Source: Trichobilharzia regenti
Lineage: Eukaryota; Platyhelminthes; Trematoda; Strigeidida; Schistosomatidae
Direction of reading: 5' to 3'
DNA: 64,000 nt
Assembly: GCA_944472135.2 (NCBI GenBank)
Contig: OX235264.1
Location: forward strand, 89,662,319 to 89,726,318
Both the position numbers and the translations under genes were made by a program. Below are positions 44,990-57,044 of this stretch, piece after piece. Position 1 is the stretch's first letter; every line of letters begins with the position of its first letter. Below the pieces are notes generated by a model. That model was given only the letters and a program-made list of their open reading frames with translations. It was not told where the DNA came from and searched no databases.

Positions 44990-45770
44990 AATGAAAAGCG
45001 TGCAGAACATTTTCTCCTCATTTCGATAAGTCAGAGAAGTATTGTAACTTCCACTGTCAAAACACATAGAGTCACTTTTGAAAGCATGAAAGTATGTTAT
45101 ATTATAAAAGCAGTACATTTTGGAGATAAACATACACAAATGTGTTTAGTGAATTCGCTTTTCACTCATAATTACACTTCGAGTAAGTTTACATTAAAAT
45201 CTTAGTTTATACTAATATATTCAATAATTCCAATGAATTAATCATCATACCTGAAATTGTGAAACAGAATATGACAGATTAGGGTCAACGCACAAGCTTA
45301 TGCAAGCTGGCATCTTCATCTGTTAGACAATATGACTGCTTGAAATTTAGTATTTAGAGTCTGATTCAAATTTGTGAACTATTGTTTAAAATTTGAATGT
45401 CCGGCCATTACTCCGCAACAGATGCATACCACCTGCATATCTTTTTCAAAGTAAAATCTTGGAAGTCTAGAAATTTAAAAGAATCAGTGTAACCTACTAA
45501 CCTTCCACAGACTTCTATCTTGGACCACAGTGAAATCTTAAGCGCAAAAAATCAACGGCTACTCCATTTATCAAGTTGACTGAAAAGACTTCAACACAAT
45601 CGAATTCTCCAATGATCGACATCGTTGATATCAGATTGGCATTTTGTCGGAAGTGTGTAAAGTTCTCAGTAAAATTCACAATAAGATTTTTGCTTTACTT
45701 TTCGAAACATAAAGATCGTTATCCTTGTTGTTTACACTTTTAATGACTCGCTTTATGTTGTTATTATACA
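44990..45770. other. no gene seen
   Basis: Open stretches on both strands at 44906-45205 overlap SINE sequence and are not called. Confidence 0.4.
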
Positions 45771-45774
45771 AATT

Positions 45775-46325
45775 GCAGGGATCTGATTGGTTTCAGGATT
45801 TCATCATGAGTTGACATCAGTTAGAGAACCATTGAAAAACATGTTTCGTCCTCGTTTGGGACTCTTCAGCAGTATGCACCCACCGGGATTCGAACCCAGG
45901 ATCTTCCAGTTACAAGGTCAACTCGTAGACTATTAAGCCACTGGGATTCGATTCAGTGACCCGTGAATTCTAACTTCTGCCAATTCACCGCTAGCCAATG
46001 TCTTAGGTGAGTATTTTGCCTTATACCCGACCTGCTGCACCCTACTGGTCACGACTTCTCACTGGGAGCTACCAGGTAGCTACCTACCTGAATAAAGTCA
46101 GTCACTAGTGAGCATTAGATTGATATTCAACTGTTGGTTTTCCGGGATTTGATTGGTGACTAAATGGTCTACAAGCTCATCTTGTGACTGGAAGGTCCTG
46201 GGTTCGAAACCCGGTGGATGCGTACTGATGAGGGGTCCCAAACTAGGACGAAACAGCTGTCGATTACTCCCAGGTTTTCCAATAATTCTCTAATTGATGG
46301 CAGATCATGAATGAAAAATATTGAG
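45775..46325. mobile_element. H-family SINEs, minus copy next to plus copy (head to head)
   Basis: Minus copy 45775-46158 is near full length, with the ribozyme's box 1 intact (CTGAAGAGTCCC) but stem III deleted. The plus copy 46160-46325 starts inside the tRNA-like head (TGACTAAATGG), with B-box GGTTCGAAACCC and the ribozyme region CTGATGAGGGGTCCC...GACGAAACAGCTGTC. A TSD is not evident. The junction falls at the 5' ends of both copies. Confidence 0.7.
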
Positions 46326-46626
46326 CTAATGATATAAATAAATACATACTGATTTTACCTAAGCAAATAAGCACAATATTTACAAGTGTAAAATAAAACC
46401 TGATTAAAAATTTCAAGCACAAAGTACACTGAACACCATATATACTAATAGTGAACTTCACTTGTGAAGTTAATGAGTAGGTGTACACAATTATGTTTAA
46501 AGTGCTTATATAGAACTTTAAATCGAAGATTTACTTCATACACTTCTAACCAGCTGAACCAACGATCTGATTAACAGTGTGAATATGTATACAGTAAGAA
46601 ATAGTAATAGAATATGTATCCTTATG

Positions 46627-46790
46627 ACTAAATAGTTAACGGGCTGACCTTGTGACCTGATGATTCTGGGTTCGATCCTCGGTGGGGTAATATATGTGCT
46701 CTACTGAAGAGCCCCTAAGTAGGATGAAATAGTTATCAAGTACTTCTTAGTTATCTAACCGATTGCACACTGTTAGTTCAATGGTACACA
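46627..46790 (+). mobile_element. H-like tRNA/hammerhead SINE, diverged
   Basis: ACTAAATAGTTAACGGGCTGACC head, B-box GGTTCGATCCTC, then CTGAAGAGCCCCTAAGTAGGATGAAATAG, which keeps box 1 (CTGAAGA) and GAAA around a stem II change, and CAAGTACTTC as the stem I 3' strand. Confidence 0.6.
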
Positions 46791-46799
46791 CTCACCAGA

Positions 46800-47880
46800 C
46801 AAATCTGAAACAGCCACGTAGTGCTTCTTACTTTACAATGCTCCCACACATAATTTAAATCCATAAATTGAAGGTTGTTCTTTGATTGAACCCTAAGTAG
46901 TAAGTAATTAGTGTCATGCGTCTAGTCCTGTGTTTGGTGCAGATTCAATTCTATCAGTCAAGTTTGCAATGTGGCCACCATGCTAGGTGGCTCACCACTA
47001 CGTTGCACTTAGAAATGTTGTTATTAGATAGTTGGAGGCAGTTGGCAGGATGCCTTGGACTTAAGTTTCGTCCTCATTGGCACCCATCAACAAAGTGTAT
47101 CTGGAACCTTGAAGGAATTCATGTGCCTTCTGAGATTCGAACTCGTGTCACTCAGTGTATGTATTTATGTCCATATTATTTACAATAATGTTTGCTGTCA
47201 CAGAGAAACCTGAATTCCTTAAGTACAGCAGTCTCCAATATCAACGAGAAAATCTCCAGTTAGCATTCCTAAGTAATAAATGATTGGACGTGCGTACTTA
47301 ACTCTTATAATATGAACAAATGAAACCCAGATTCTTATCAGTTTAAGAAACATAAGATGTACACACATCAATGTGGAAGATTTATACCAATTTTAGTCGA
47401 ATTATTATTATGCTTGAAATTAGTAAAATAAAATACAGCAATTTTCCTAACAGAGAAAATTAGACATTTTAAATTACTAATACACGTGAAGAGTGGTCTT
47501 AATCAGAAAAAAAATTAGGGATTTTTGTGGGGATGTAAAAAATCTTCATATATATATATATAATTCCTTGAGAGCTAACTTCAGCTGGAAGTCTGACAGA
47601 TTAATAGTGACTGATAAAATCTGGTGAACACTGGATGGTCGATTTCAAAACCAGTCGTTAACGATTGAGAAAATATGTAATTGAATTAAACACATACAAA
47701 TGTCTCGTAGTAAAATTACTATTCTACATGGAATGTCATACGTTCGTGATCCCTGTTTTACCAGGCACGAATAAAAGTAATTTGACTTATTCGCTGACAG
47801 AAATCCATGGCTAAAAATAGGTTAACATCGTTAGATACCTCTTCTTTATAACGAAGTATATGACCAATCAAAAAATAGAT
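46800..47880. other. no clear gene
   Basis: An open stretch at 46916-47188 includes a tRNA-like ATTCGAACTCG piece, so it is probably old SINE-related sequence. The rest is AT-rich. Confidence 0.4.
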
Positions 47881-47887
47881 TGGCCAG

Positions 47888-48150
47888 TTTTGTAACCAAT
47901 AAGAATTCAGCAATGACACCGATCGAACATTTTATAACAAATTTATGCCTGATAGATTATGGCAAAACTCAGTTATCCAAACTTCAAATAAACTCACCAA
48001 ATTTAAAAGAATTATTCAACAGCTGCTGTGAACAGTTAGTACAATCATTGTTTATGGAATTTGAAGGAGATGGAAAATTAGTTTGTGTGGAACAAGAGCG
48101 TGTAGCCACACTTTTACAACAGGCTAAACATACAGCTTTGTATAACAATT
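47888..48150 (+). CDS. candidate internal exon, unknown protein
   Basis: The stretch translates as FVTNKNSAMTPIEHF, then QLSKLQINSPNLKELF and VEQERVATLLQQAKH, with an amphipathic helical look and no low complexity. A donor GTAAGC follows at 48151. Possible acceptors end at 47887 (GGCCAG) or 47910 (TTCAG). Codon use is AT-rich like the 27-29 kb exon. I do not recognise the family and cannot find partner exons. An accidental open frame remains possible. Confidence 0.35.
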
Positions 48151-48469
48151 GTAAGCATATGAGAAACCCCAAAATACTAGTATTTCCGTATAACTGACTA
48201 ATATGAAATGGAGCAGCAGATGAACACCATGTTGGACCGTAAAGCCAATAATCAGGCATATTAAGCCAACAAATTGTACATATCTGTAAATGAAATTTCT
48301 AAAAATTTAATTATTCGGTTAATTTTAACTTAATAATACTCAACTGACAATTTCAAATACAGTACATAAAATATCAAAACTTGTAACTGCTTAATAAATA
48401 AGTTATCAGAATAAAATTGGTGTTAGATTGCTTAGATTTGGATAAGTGGTGTCCTCACGGAGAGATATT

Positions 48470-48960
48470 AATTTTTAAGATTTCCCCGACCGATAGCTGC
48501 TACCTTGACGTAGTAGTCAAACTTGCATATCACAATGATCCAACGAGTTACACTGACTGGAAATGATGTGCCTAAAGGTCATGACATGCCAGAAAAGTCG
48601 TTTGAATTGTGGTAAGACAAAAAGTAGTTACCATCATAGCGTAAGTTGTTTACACTGTGTTGGGTGTCTGTGGGCTAAGTCGTACTGCTGTTCACCGAGG
48701 ATATAACAGTAGTACGGTTCTTCTCTCAAACTGTCAGCAAGATAGCTATGCTGCCTTTCCGTTCTGGACATGGGGGTTAGAAAAGATTGATCACGAAGAT
48801 TGCATATCTCGACTTACTTTGCAGTTAGTTCATAGCCGGCGGTAAGATCTTAATATGCACACGACTCCGGAAACCACTTCAAACACGTCGTGTACCAAAG
48901 ATCTCAACCAGTTACCCCCTAAGCTCTGAGTTCACGTAACAATAATGCTCCTAATGCTTC
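48470..48960 (+). repeat. possible old dispersed repeat
   Basis: GC content rises relative to both flanks and the text (CCGATAGCTGCTACCTTGACG, CACTGTGTTGGGTGTCTGTGG) looks like the 5' part of a retroelement. No coding frame or terminal structure is visible, and there is no second copy in the window. Confidence 0.3.
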
Positions 48961-49559
48961 ATGTAATTCAAGGAATCAACTTCCATGCTGCGGGAAGCGG
49001 AGAAATAGTAACCTTTCACGCACTTCCATAAGCATAGAAAGCTTTCTTAATCACTACTCACTTTTGTCTCTGTCTCAGACTTTAAAATACAGTTCTGTAT
49101 AAAATTATAAATTCGAAAGGTATTGATGACTTTATGTCCCAAACTCCAACAACCCTTCACAGAAAAGAATGATAAACATGAAGTTCTTACAAAGATATTT
49201 TAATATTATGTTAGTCATGTCATCGATGACAATACATTGGGACTTAGTCAAATAAACTTTGTTATAACCTTTGAGTAGAGATATAAAATGCTGATCCTAT
49301 GACGTATGCTTTTTTCTAATGTATTGTTCAGATTTTGAAATGGTGATTGTAGGCTTAATCAATACACTCATTACATGAGTCTGATTCTCTGCAAAATCAA
49401 TTTCATCTTCATCTACCTTAAACGTCACTTTTATTCATAATACCATATTTACAACAGAACTTTCAACAGATAATCACTTGTCAATATACTAAAACAGTAA
49501 ACGAAAATATAAATAAAGAATTGTCGACTGCACGAAAGACAAATACAGAGGGTACTCAC

Positions 49560-49907
49560 TTTATTTGAACCTGATGCAAAATGAGGGCAATTCATACACG
49601 CGCTGGTCCACAAAAGATTCGATCCATGAACTAAATGAATGTCATAACTATTGGATAAACTATTGGAAACAGCACCACTGGTACATATGTCATATTTTTC
49701 CGGAGACTTCTTTTCATAATGAAGGGGATAACCGTAGTGGTATGAAGTATTGTATACAGAAGAAAACTGGTTCATTTTTGTTTTCCTTGGTTGTACTAAA
49801 GTTGTTCTTTCTCTAAAGCTGGGCGTCGTTTTTGGGACACAACCAGTACGCTGTTTACACTCATCTAAATTGTCATTCCCGGTCTCATAGTTATTGTGCA
49901 TAAACAC
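49560..49907 (-). CDS. candidate internal exon, Tyr/His-rich unknown protein
   Basis: The minus-strand open frame is bounded by an acceptor (CCAAATGTAG before 49907) and a donor (AAA then GTGAGT, intron from 49559). The exon is 348 nt, phase 0 to phase 0. The peptide contains RTGCVPKTTPSFRERTTLV, SVYNTSYHYGYPLHYEKK and HLVHGSNLLW. Repeated S/T-x-Y and Y-x-Y-P motifs recall small axonemal microtubule-associated proteins, but this is an impression only. It may belong to the same gene as the exon at 53261-53540, though the phases do not join directly. Confidence 0.4.
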
Positions 49908-49909
49908 CT

Positions 49910-51020
49910 ACATTTGGAAAAATTGACATAGTAAGTAAGATGAGAACTAGTATATCTCACTTGCAGGACTTTATGCTGATGATAATGTGACAATAGCATT
50001 TAGTAATTTTAAACTAATGTTCAGTAGATGCCTAAAATCTACAAGTCAGTTGTGCTTTATATTTTAGTATTACGATTACTGAAACTTCAGTGGGAAGCAT
50101 AAAATACTCAGGAGTTTAACATCATACAAATTTTTACACCAAATGATGCTACAAGACAAAAAACACTGGAACGTGACGTGATAAAATTATAAGAAGGACC
50201 GAGTCTGCAGAAAAATAAGTAACTAGTGCAGCAAAAACAGATGGAAAGTGATTAATAATAGATGATGGATAAGTCGCATACGGATCTGCACAATTTCGTA
50301 TAACCTTCCTCTTCCTTACATGACATTGGTTAACTTTATGAAACAATACGACTTCTCTGTTTGCTAACTGCAATGTTATCTTTAATTTACTATTTTTTTC
50401 TACGATACCGACTATTGGTCTCATTTAGTAAATGTTTGCATCACAATCCTCTAACCTTCCTTCAGATCTTTAGCACCTAATCCTGAGATTTTTCGCTCAC
50501 TGATTCCATTTGAAAGGCACGTAAAAGTAGAAGCATGCAAGAAGATCCATCAGTCTAAGTCCCCACACTTCCTAAGTCACACAGTAGGAAACAAATGTGG
50601 AAACAATAATAAAACTGACAAACGAAAATACAGGTGATAGTCAAAAGTGTTTAGTCAAAGTAATAGAATTTATGTCAATAAGATATAAATACATCCTTGC
50701 CACTGTAAACGACTTCCAGTCATTTCAGCAAGACGTTAGAAAGTTTGAGCAAAGAGTATTTTCGATAACTCCCTCGTCTGGCTCTACAGAACTACTGTTA
50801 CTGCTTATGCTATACCAATATTGACCACCATATAAGTGCTATTCAAAATCCGAAACTAAGTTTGCACACATACTTAGTATTAACACCTAGTATCAAATTA
50901 GAGTGTACAATAATGTCTTATCATCCAGCTCACTGACAGCGTTTCACAAGTGATGAATACATTTAGCTCAACATTTAAAACTAGGTGGCTACGTCGGAAA
51001 CTACCTAAAGACTAATTTTA
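49910..51020. other. no clear gene
   Basis: A minus-strand open stretch at 50149-50424 (KITLQLANREVVLFHKVNQC) could be another exon, but I see no convincing splice signals. Otherwise AT-rich. Confidence 0.35.
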
Positions 51021-51022
51021 CA

Positions 51023-51025
<3 letters not shown>

Positions 51026-51081
<56 letters not shown>
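51026..51081. repeat. (TA)n microsatellite
   Basis: Pure TA run of about 54 bases, the longest simple repeat in the window. Confidence 0.95.
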
Positions 51082-51084
<3 letters not shown>

Positions 51085-51945
51085 TATTAATTAACCATTG
51101 GTGGGGCTAATAGGCAATACCTGAAACACCAGTGACTGAAATATAGCTGAAAATAAAGTGAATAGGTGTTCGAAACGTTATGTTGCCTTCCAAAGCATTT
51201 GCTTCGATTCTACTACTGACCCAGCTCTACCCATCGCACATAACTAGCCAACCATCTCAGTTACCAAGAAGGAAAATCATTGCAAATCACTTGCTATTTT
51301 TCTCTCTCTTCTTTGTCATTTGTGTTTTGCCTAAGTGACTTAGTAAGTGTAATTTTCTGAATTTTCAGTTGGCTGTTTAAATCATACTTGGGACAAAATA
51401 AAACTGGTTTTGCTGATGTAAGCTGATTACAGTCGGCGAATATGTCCAAACTTTGAATGAAAAATTAGGTGCATGGTGAGGTGATATCATAAGTTCAACA
51501 AAAAATCCTGCACTGTTATTCGCCCGTTAGAAAAATGCAACTGAAATGATATAGCACCATATATACACAATGTTATTTGTTGCTAGGGTCTAGTATTCAA
51601 TAAGTATTTTACGGAAAAAACAACAAGCCTATTTATACCTTACAGCCCCTGTAACAGCTTGAAAAAGACTGAATATACCTAAATATATTTTCAAAATGAA
51701 TGCGAATCGCGAAAAGTGAACGGACTTACATTTGAACACCATTCAAAAATATTATACAGCCAGAGTGATCCAAGACTGACTAATCCAGCTGCCAAACCCA
51801 ACAAGAAAACGTGACGTTTATATGTAAAACCTGAGGTTTAACATAAAAAATTCGGTAGGTATATGAGAGACAAAAATATTTGTAAGCGATTAGAGGCAGA
51901 TAAAAGTTCCGATCAAACATCAGTAAAATTCAAAATCTTCCAACC
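51085..51945. other. no gene seen
   Basis: AT-rich non-coding sequence. Confidence 0.4.
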
Positions 51946-51949
51946 AATC

Positions 51950-52355
51950 AAAAAATCCCTACAAAACCAATACTTGAAAATTAATCTGATGCTCACTGCA
52001 GACTGGCCCTATTCAGACAGTTAACCTGGGGTTCTAGTAGGGAACCGTGACCCGTAGAGTACAGCAGGTTGAAGGTGAGGCAGTAACTCATCGAAGACAT
52101 TGTGGAGTGGTCGTACTATGTTATGAATTGGAAGAATTTAGAATTCATGAACTGGCTATTGGATCGGGTTTCAGTGGCTTAGTAGTCCAAGAGCCTGCTA
52201 GCTTTGTAACCAGAAGGTCCTGGTATCGACGCCCTGGCCATGGGCGCCTGCTGTGAAGAGTCCCAAAGTGGGACGAGACAGTTGTCCAGTACTCCCAGGT
52301 TTTCGAATGGTTCTGTAATTGATTTCAGCTCATGATAAAGTCCTCCAACAAATTC
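51950..52355 (+). mobile_element. H-family hammerhead SINE, full-length unit
   Basis: Starts with AAATCCCTACAAAACCAATAC and GATGCTCACTGC, then TGGCCCTATTCAGACAG and the tRNA-like head GGATCGGGTTTCAGTGGC. The ribozyme region is GAAGAGTCCCAAAGTGGGACGAGACAGTTGTCCAG and the 3' end GATTTCAGCTCATGATAAAG. The GAAA box is GAGA as in the 16.2 kb copy, a subfamily mark. Confidence 0.75.
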
Positions 52356-52359
52356 AAAC

Positions 52360-53255
52360 GTGACTAGATTTACTTCATTCGTGAGGTAGTTGCTATTATT
52401 GTTACGACCGTGTTACTTGAATAAAGTGACCGAGATAAGTTTTCTACACTCTGAAGAGCGACCTCTGTAAATAGACCGAACCTAGTACCGGTCATTATCT
52501 ACTTTTATTGTATACTAGTGACTATTGACAAATTCAAAATAATAATTACAACGAGTTCGATATGCCTGAATGGTACGAAAGACAGATGCCAAGGAAATCC
52601 GAGGCCAAGCTAGAACCCGGATTTTTATAATAAACGAAGATTATGAAACATTTAGTTGTTTCGCTTAAAGCTGCAGAGAGCCCTGTCGGGTCTTCAAATG
52701 TCACAAACAATACTACATGACATGGCACACCGCATGATATCAAAATGTATAATTTAAGATGCAATGCTCAAAACGTCAACCAAAAAACTTGATGAAACTT
52801 TAGACAAAGACAAACCGAGAACACTGGCCGGAAAAGTGCTAAGAAAATAAAAGTTTTGAAAGATTATTGTCTCGAACAAAGGCAAAAGTCAACATATTGA
52901 TTTCGTAGATGTTCTAACGTTTTTACTGATTGCTTTTAATTCATTCCTTTCTTAATATTTGTGGAAGAGCCACAGAATCCAGTTGTTTAAAATGAATAAT
53001 CAAAGCTATCAGATGTGATGTAGTTGTTGTTAAGATGTGGGGTAACAAATACGAAAATAATGTACGACTGGTCGGAAGAAAGGCAACAGCATGAATAAAA
53101 GCAGGTAAAGTAGGTGGACAACATTTATTTCAGTATAGAAGTGAACACCTGCAGCGTGGTGAGTGAGAAAATGATACCGGTATTTCGACGATGTTTCGGA
53201 TTGTATTAAAGCTAATTTCACATATTATACATAAATGTCATAAAAATAGACAAAG
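52360..53255. other. no clear gene
   Basis: No feature recognised. 53030-53221 is T-rich on one strand and gives hydrophobic open frames that I do not trust. Confidence 0.35.
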
Positions 53256-53260
53256 CTTAC

Positions 53261-53540
53261 ATTCATTGGTATCTGGTCCTAGAAAAATTGGCCTGACAGG
53301 GGACCGACTTGGTGCAAAGTAGATAGCAACAGAGGTGTTAATTCCTCCATTATAAAGTTCCACGTATCGGAAGGTTGGCACACCTAAACACTCCCTTTTG
53401 ACGCTTTCCGAGTGATACAAGCCTAGATGATCCCGTCTCCGCTTATAGAAGTCAGTTTTTGTGGGAGCATATTTTAAGTAATCATAGTAGAGACATTGAT
53501 TACTATTCCTATATATCCTTTGTGCTGTTGCTATTCTCAT
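53261..53540 (-). CDS. candidate exon (possibly first coding), unknown protein
   Basis: On the minus strand an ATG at 53540 opens a frame MRIATAQRIYRNSNQCLYY, then KYAPTKTDFYKRRRDHLGLY and SPVRPIFLGPDTNE. It ends at a good donor (AATGAAT then GTAAGC, intron from 53260), phase 1. The frame stays open slightly upstream of the ATG, so an internal exon is possible. The Tyr-rich, basic composition is like the 49.6-49.9 kb exon on the same strand. Function unknown. Confidence 0.4.
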
Positions 53541-53599
53541 ATCCAGTGAGTAGTTCACATATGTAGTAGATGGTAATTAATTTGAGAAATTAATATTCT

Positions 53600-55015
53600 T
53601 CTATCTACTGCATATGTGTCAACGGAAAGTAAGACCAAGCACAAAATGTGTTAAACGGACGCCCATTTGAAAGTTTGCTAGTTGAGTAATGACCTTCGAA
53701 ATAATGAACTGTAACACACCTTCTAGTTTGAAAATTTTTGAAGTGAAGATATCCTGCATACAACGTTATTCTTGTCATCGTGTACTTTGTTTCGCCTCCG
53801 CTACTTTCGAAGTGATTAGCTATGAGCGTAGACACCACTTTATCTTGGAATCAATTCATCATGACGTATGCGTGTAGTGTCCACTCATTCAGGATAGATT
53901 ACACAGGAAACAATGCTTATTAGCAAAAGATTAATGCATGCTCGAATCCTTCCCTTCCCAGTGCAAAATACGAATATGAATCAGTGACTCCAAATAAGAA
54001 CTAGTACTTTTCTGCATTAAAATTTCTCGACAGTAATTTTCGTTTCTTTGTCTTTCTTTTTGTCTAAAAAGAGTTGAAGTCATCACATTCCAGTTTGACT
54101 CATGCTTTCATTATACCTTATTATTTCGTTGTTTGGGTCGCATAAATAATGCCTATCGCACGATAAAAGTGCCACATAGTGATGGCGGTAGATACACTTC
54201 AACTACTCACAGATTTCGGCAATAATAAGCTTTGTCTGAAAGGCGGTAGACCATGTATCTGAAATCATTTCTGCGAGTGCTGATTCACTTCGGCCAATGT
54301 GTTGCGTCTTTCCTCGGTCTCAGTGCACTGAGACTTAGATTTCCAGTGAGATATGCACTTGGATATTCCACAAGTCTTCAACAGTGCTCTGACCGCCTCG
54401 CATCCTTCCTAAATCACATACTTGTTGCTTACCACTCAGAAATCCATATGAATTTCGGCCATCTCATCGCATAATAATATGGAGTGTCTTTCTTGCGTAC
54501 AATGATTTAAAGCTTCTCTTGCCGAAATAAAGTCTGTTTGGCATAGCTTATTCTGCTCCAAGTTGTGTTAAGAAATTGTAAGTCACCGACAGGCTTCTCT
54601 TAATATCATTTAGCTGCCTAGACCATGAATTACTAAGATTCACCATCTAGATTTCATCACGCTTTAGACTGACTCACAGAGAAAGAGTTTTCATCCCTTG
54701 AAAGCAGTTTATCTAATTGGATCCCGGATTACACATATGCACAATAATTCCACCTTAGTTACTAAGACTCTGGTACAGTTTTATTAATGAGGTCTTTGTA
54801 TAACCACATACATAGTTGAAGAAGGTCAATTTCTTCAAACTAATTGTCTCTGGAACAGGGTAAAAATCGAGCTCGAGAGCCACAACACTACCTCTTCCTA
54901 AGATATTAACTAAGGGTGAATTAATTGCATCGAGGCTTAGTTGACCAGATCTAACCGTGGCACTGCAGACGATCAAAGTAGTTCGTCTGTAAGGTTTCCT
55001 AAACACAATACGCTA
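53600..55015. other. no clear gene; possibly decayed retroelement
   Basis: Composition is less AT-rich near 54250-55010 and borders a solo LTR of BEL/Pao type, so this may be worn internal sequence of a related element. No domain can be named with confidence. Confidence 0.3.
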
Positions 55016-55019
55016 CGGC

Positions 55020-55590
55020 TGTCAGTGTAGTTGAAGATTGAACGATCATTTCATGGTTGTTTGCTCAAAACCAACTTCTCTATATTTTCGCGGAGACATC
55101 AATACACCAGTCATCGTCTCGTCGGTCGCTGTTCGGAAAGAACGTAGAAAAACCATCAGAAGTAATATTGTGATTTATTATTGTAGTATTTGTTCATAGA
55201 CTTCAGTTTATTATGCTGCTTATATGTTGGTGTTAGAATAAATAATTCTCGAGTCACCAACCGGTGTTCTGGTTTTTGCGTCCGTTAGTACTAAGCGTTT
55301 CTGAAAGGCTTCGAGGGACAGCGAGAGGCCCGGCATAGCAAGAGCTGGGCATTAATTTTTAATTTTTTTTTAATTTTTAATTTTTGATTTACAGCTTGAT
55401 TCCACACTGTATTTTTGGTACAAGTATGGAATTTTCAGCATGGATATCGGTAGCCCAAATTTTGCAGGCCGACCATAGATATCAGGAGTGCGCCGGCGTG
55501 GGCTCGAACCCTGGACCATGTGCATGGTCGGCGAGAGTCCTAACCACTGTGCCACCGACGCACGGTTTTTGACAATGGCTACCTGTACGT
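55020..55590 (+). repeat. diverged LTR related to the 56-60 kb element, split by a SINE
   Basis: From TGTCAGTGTAGTTGAAG at 55020, the plus strand follows the reverse complement of the 55974-56342 LTR through CGTCCGTTA and CTAAGCGTTTCTGA to GAGCTGGGCATTA at about 55353. Then comes an S2 SINE, and after it GGTTTTTGACAATGGC may be the last bases. Divergence is obvious by eye, so this is an older insertion and in the opposite orientation to the younger LTR copy it matches. Confidence 0.75.
55355..55565 (-). mobile_element. tRNA-derived SINE, class S2, inside an LTR
   Basis: Minus strand: GTGCGTCGGTGGCACAGTGG head, CATGCACATGG, B-box GGTTCGAGCCCACG, body GGTCGGCCTGCAAAATTTGG and TACTTGTACCAAAAATACAG, ending in an A-rich tail. 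It is the most complete S2 copy in the window. Confidence 0.85.
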
Positions 55591-55973
55591 AGTATGTGAT
55601 TGAGGAACTCGGAAAAATGAAACGAGTAACTAAATAGGGACTAAGTCTTGTTTACGATTTGCGAAGCTTCCTTTTTATATTAAATGGTGATTGCCATTTC
55701 CGTGCATTTGAATAGGTTTCCGCCTGATATGCACCATGTTGTGCTTTCGGAAGTAAAGATTTAGATAAACCCAGCTTTCTGTGATATCAAAGGCTGTGTG
55801 ATTTCAATCCGAATAGTTATTTTGATAGAAAAGTCTACTTCTAAACGTCCTTTCAAATAAACCTCTTCCATTCCGCTTTCAGCAGTCAGTTTATTTATTT
55901 ATGCTGACCGGGTTGGATTGAGGACAGTACGGTTATCAAGGAACAGAATAGAGGCTGTATGTCGTAGTATGAT

Positions 55974-56342
55974 TGTCAGCCAAGTCTCATAAACCGTTAA
56001 TGCCCAGCTCTCGCTACGCTCGGGCCCACGCTGTTCTTAGAAGATTTCTCAGAAACGCTTAGTTATAACGGACGCAAAAACCAAAACACCGATCTGCCGT
56101 TTGATATTTCTGTATTGTTACACCAACATATAAAAGGAATAAACGAACTAAGCAAACTAAGGTCTGAAAACAAATATTACAATAATAAATCTCTGTATTA
56201 CTTCTGACGATGTTTCAATCTTCTTTCTGAACAGCGACCGATGAGACGATGACTGTCGTATTGATGCTTCCGCGAAAATTGGGGAAGTTGATTTTGAGCA
56301 AACAACCAAGAATTGATCGTTCAATCTTCAACTCCATTGACA
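55974..56342 (-). repeat. 3' LTR of the BEL/Pao-type element
   Basis: Begins TGTCAGCC and ends CATTGACA on the plus strand. On the sense (minus) strand it contains TTTTATATG as a TATA-like site and TTTATTATTG as possible polyadenylation context. Confidence 0.9.
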
Positions 56343-57040
56343 CTCCCCGGCAAAAAAGGGATCCAACCCTTTTTTCCTTCACGACCAATGCACGTTGACT
56401 TGGATGCCATTGCGAGAACCTGGGTCACACGGACAGAGCTGAAATGGAAAACAAACAGAAAAGCCAACACACCACAAGCATACCCACAGCACAATCTCAC
56501 ACATCAATGACGACCTGCGCCTCCAGACAGAGACCTCCTCTTGACATCTTGCAACACAATCGCCATTTGCTAGAATGACTCTTGCAGAATGCAAAGTGAC
56601 CATGGCAGCACCTCACGATACTCTACGCACATCCTCTTAATTACTCACTACCAATTACCATTGAAATCGCTTGTCACTCATTCTGCCTCAGTTCTAGTAG
56701 CGGTGACGCATGCGAGCCTCAGTCGTTTACACTCTTTCTCCCCGGCGTGTCGGACCGCAGCTAACAATTATCTCCGTGTGCATTTCATTCTCAGCAATAG
56801 CCTAGCCTCCCCGGCGTATACGACCCATCTGCTGTCTCTAACATCAATCAATTCATTCATGGATGTAGAAGACTCGAAACAACTTCAGAAGTAATCACGA
56901 CGAAAATTTTAACAAAATTACGCAATAACAACAAGATACGAAAACAAAGTAAACACAATGAATCCAAAAACACCAATTGATAGAACACACCACACGTATA
57001 TACAAACAGTACAAACAACCTCGCCGATCATGTCTTGATG
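56343..57040 (-). other. non-coding interior of the LTR element
   Basis: Between the tandem repeats and the 3' LTR. Frames are short on both strands and no pol domain is seen. It includes a small inverted repeat AAAAAAGGG/CCCTTTTTT at 56352-56376. Confidence 0.5.
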
Positions 57041-57044
57041 GAAT

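Noticed and set aside
56589..56894. 101-codon plus-strand frame inside the LTR element
   Set aside because: Antisense to the element's sense strand, no motif, and it spans non-coding interior.
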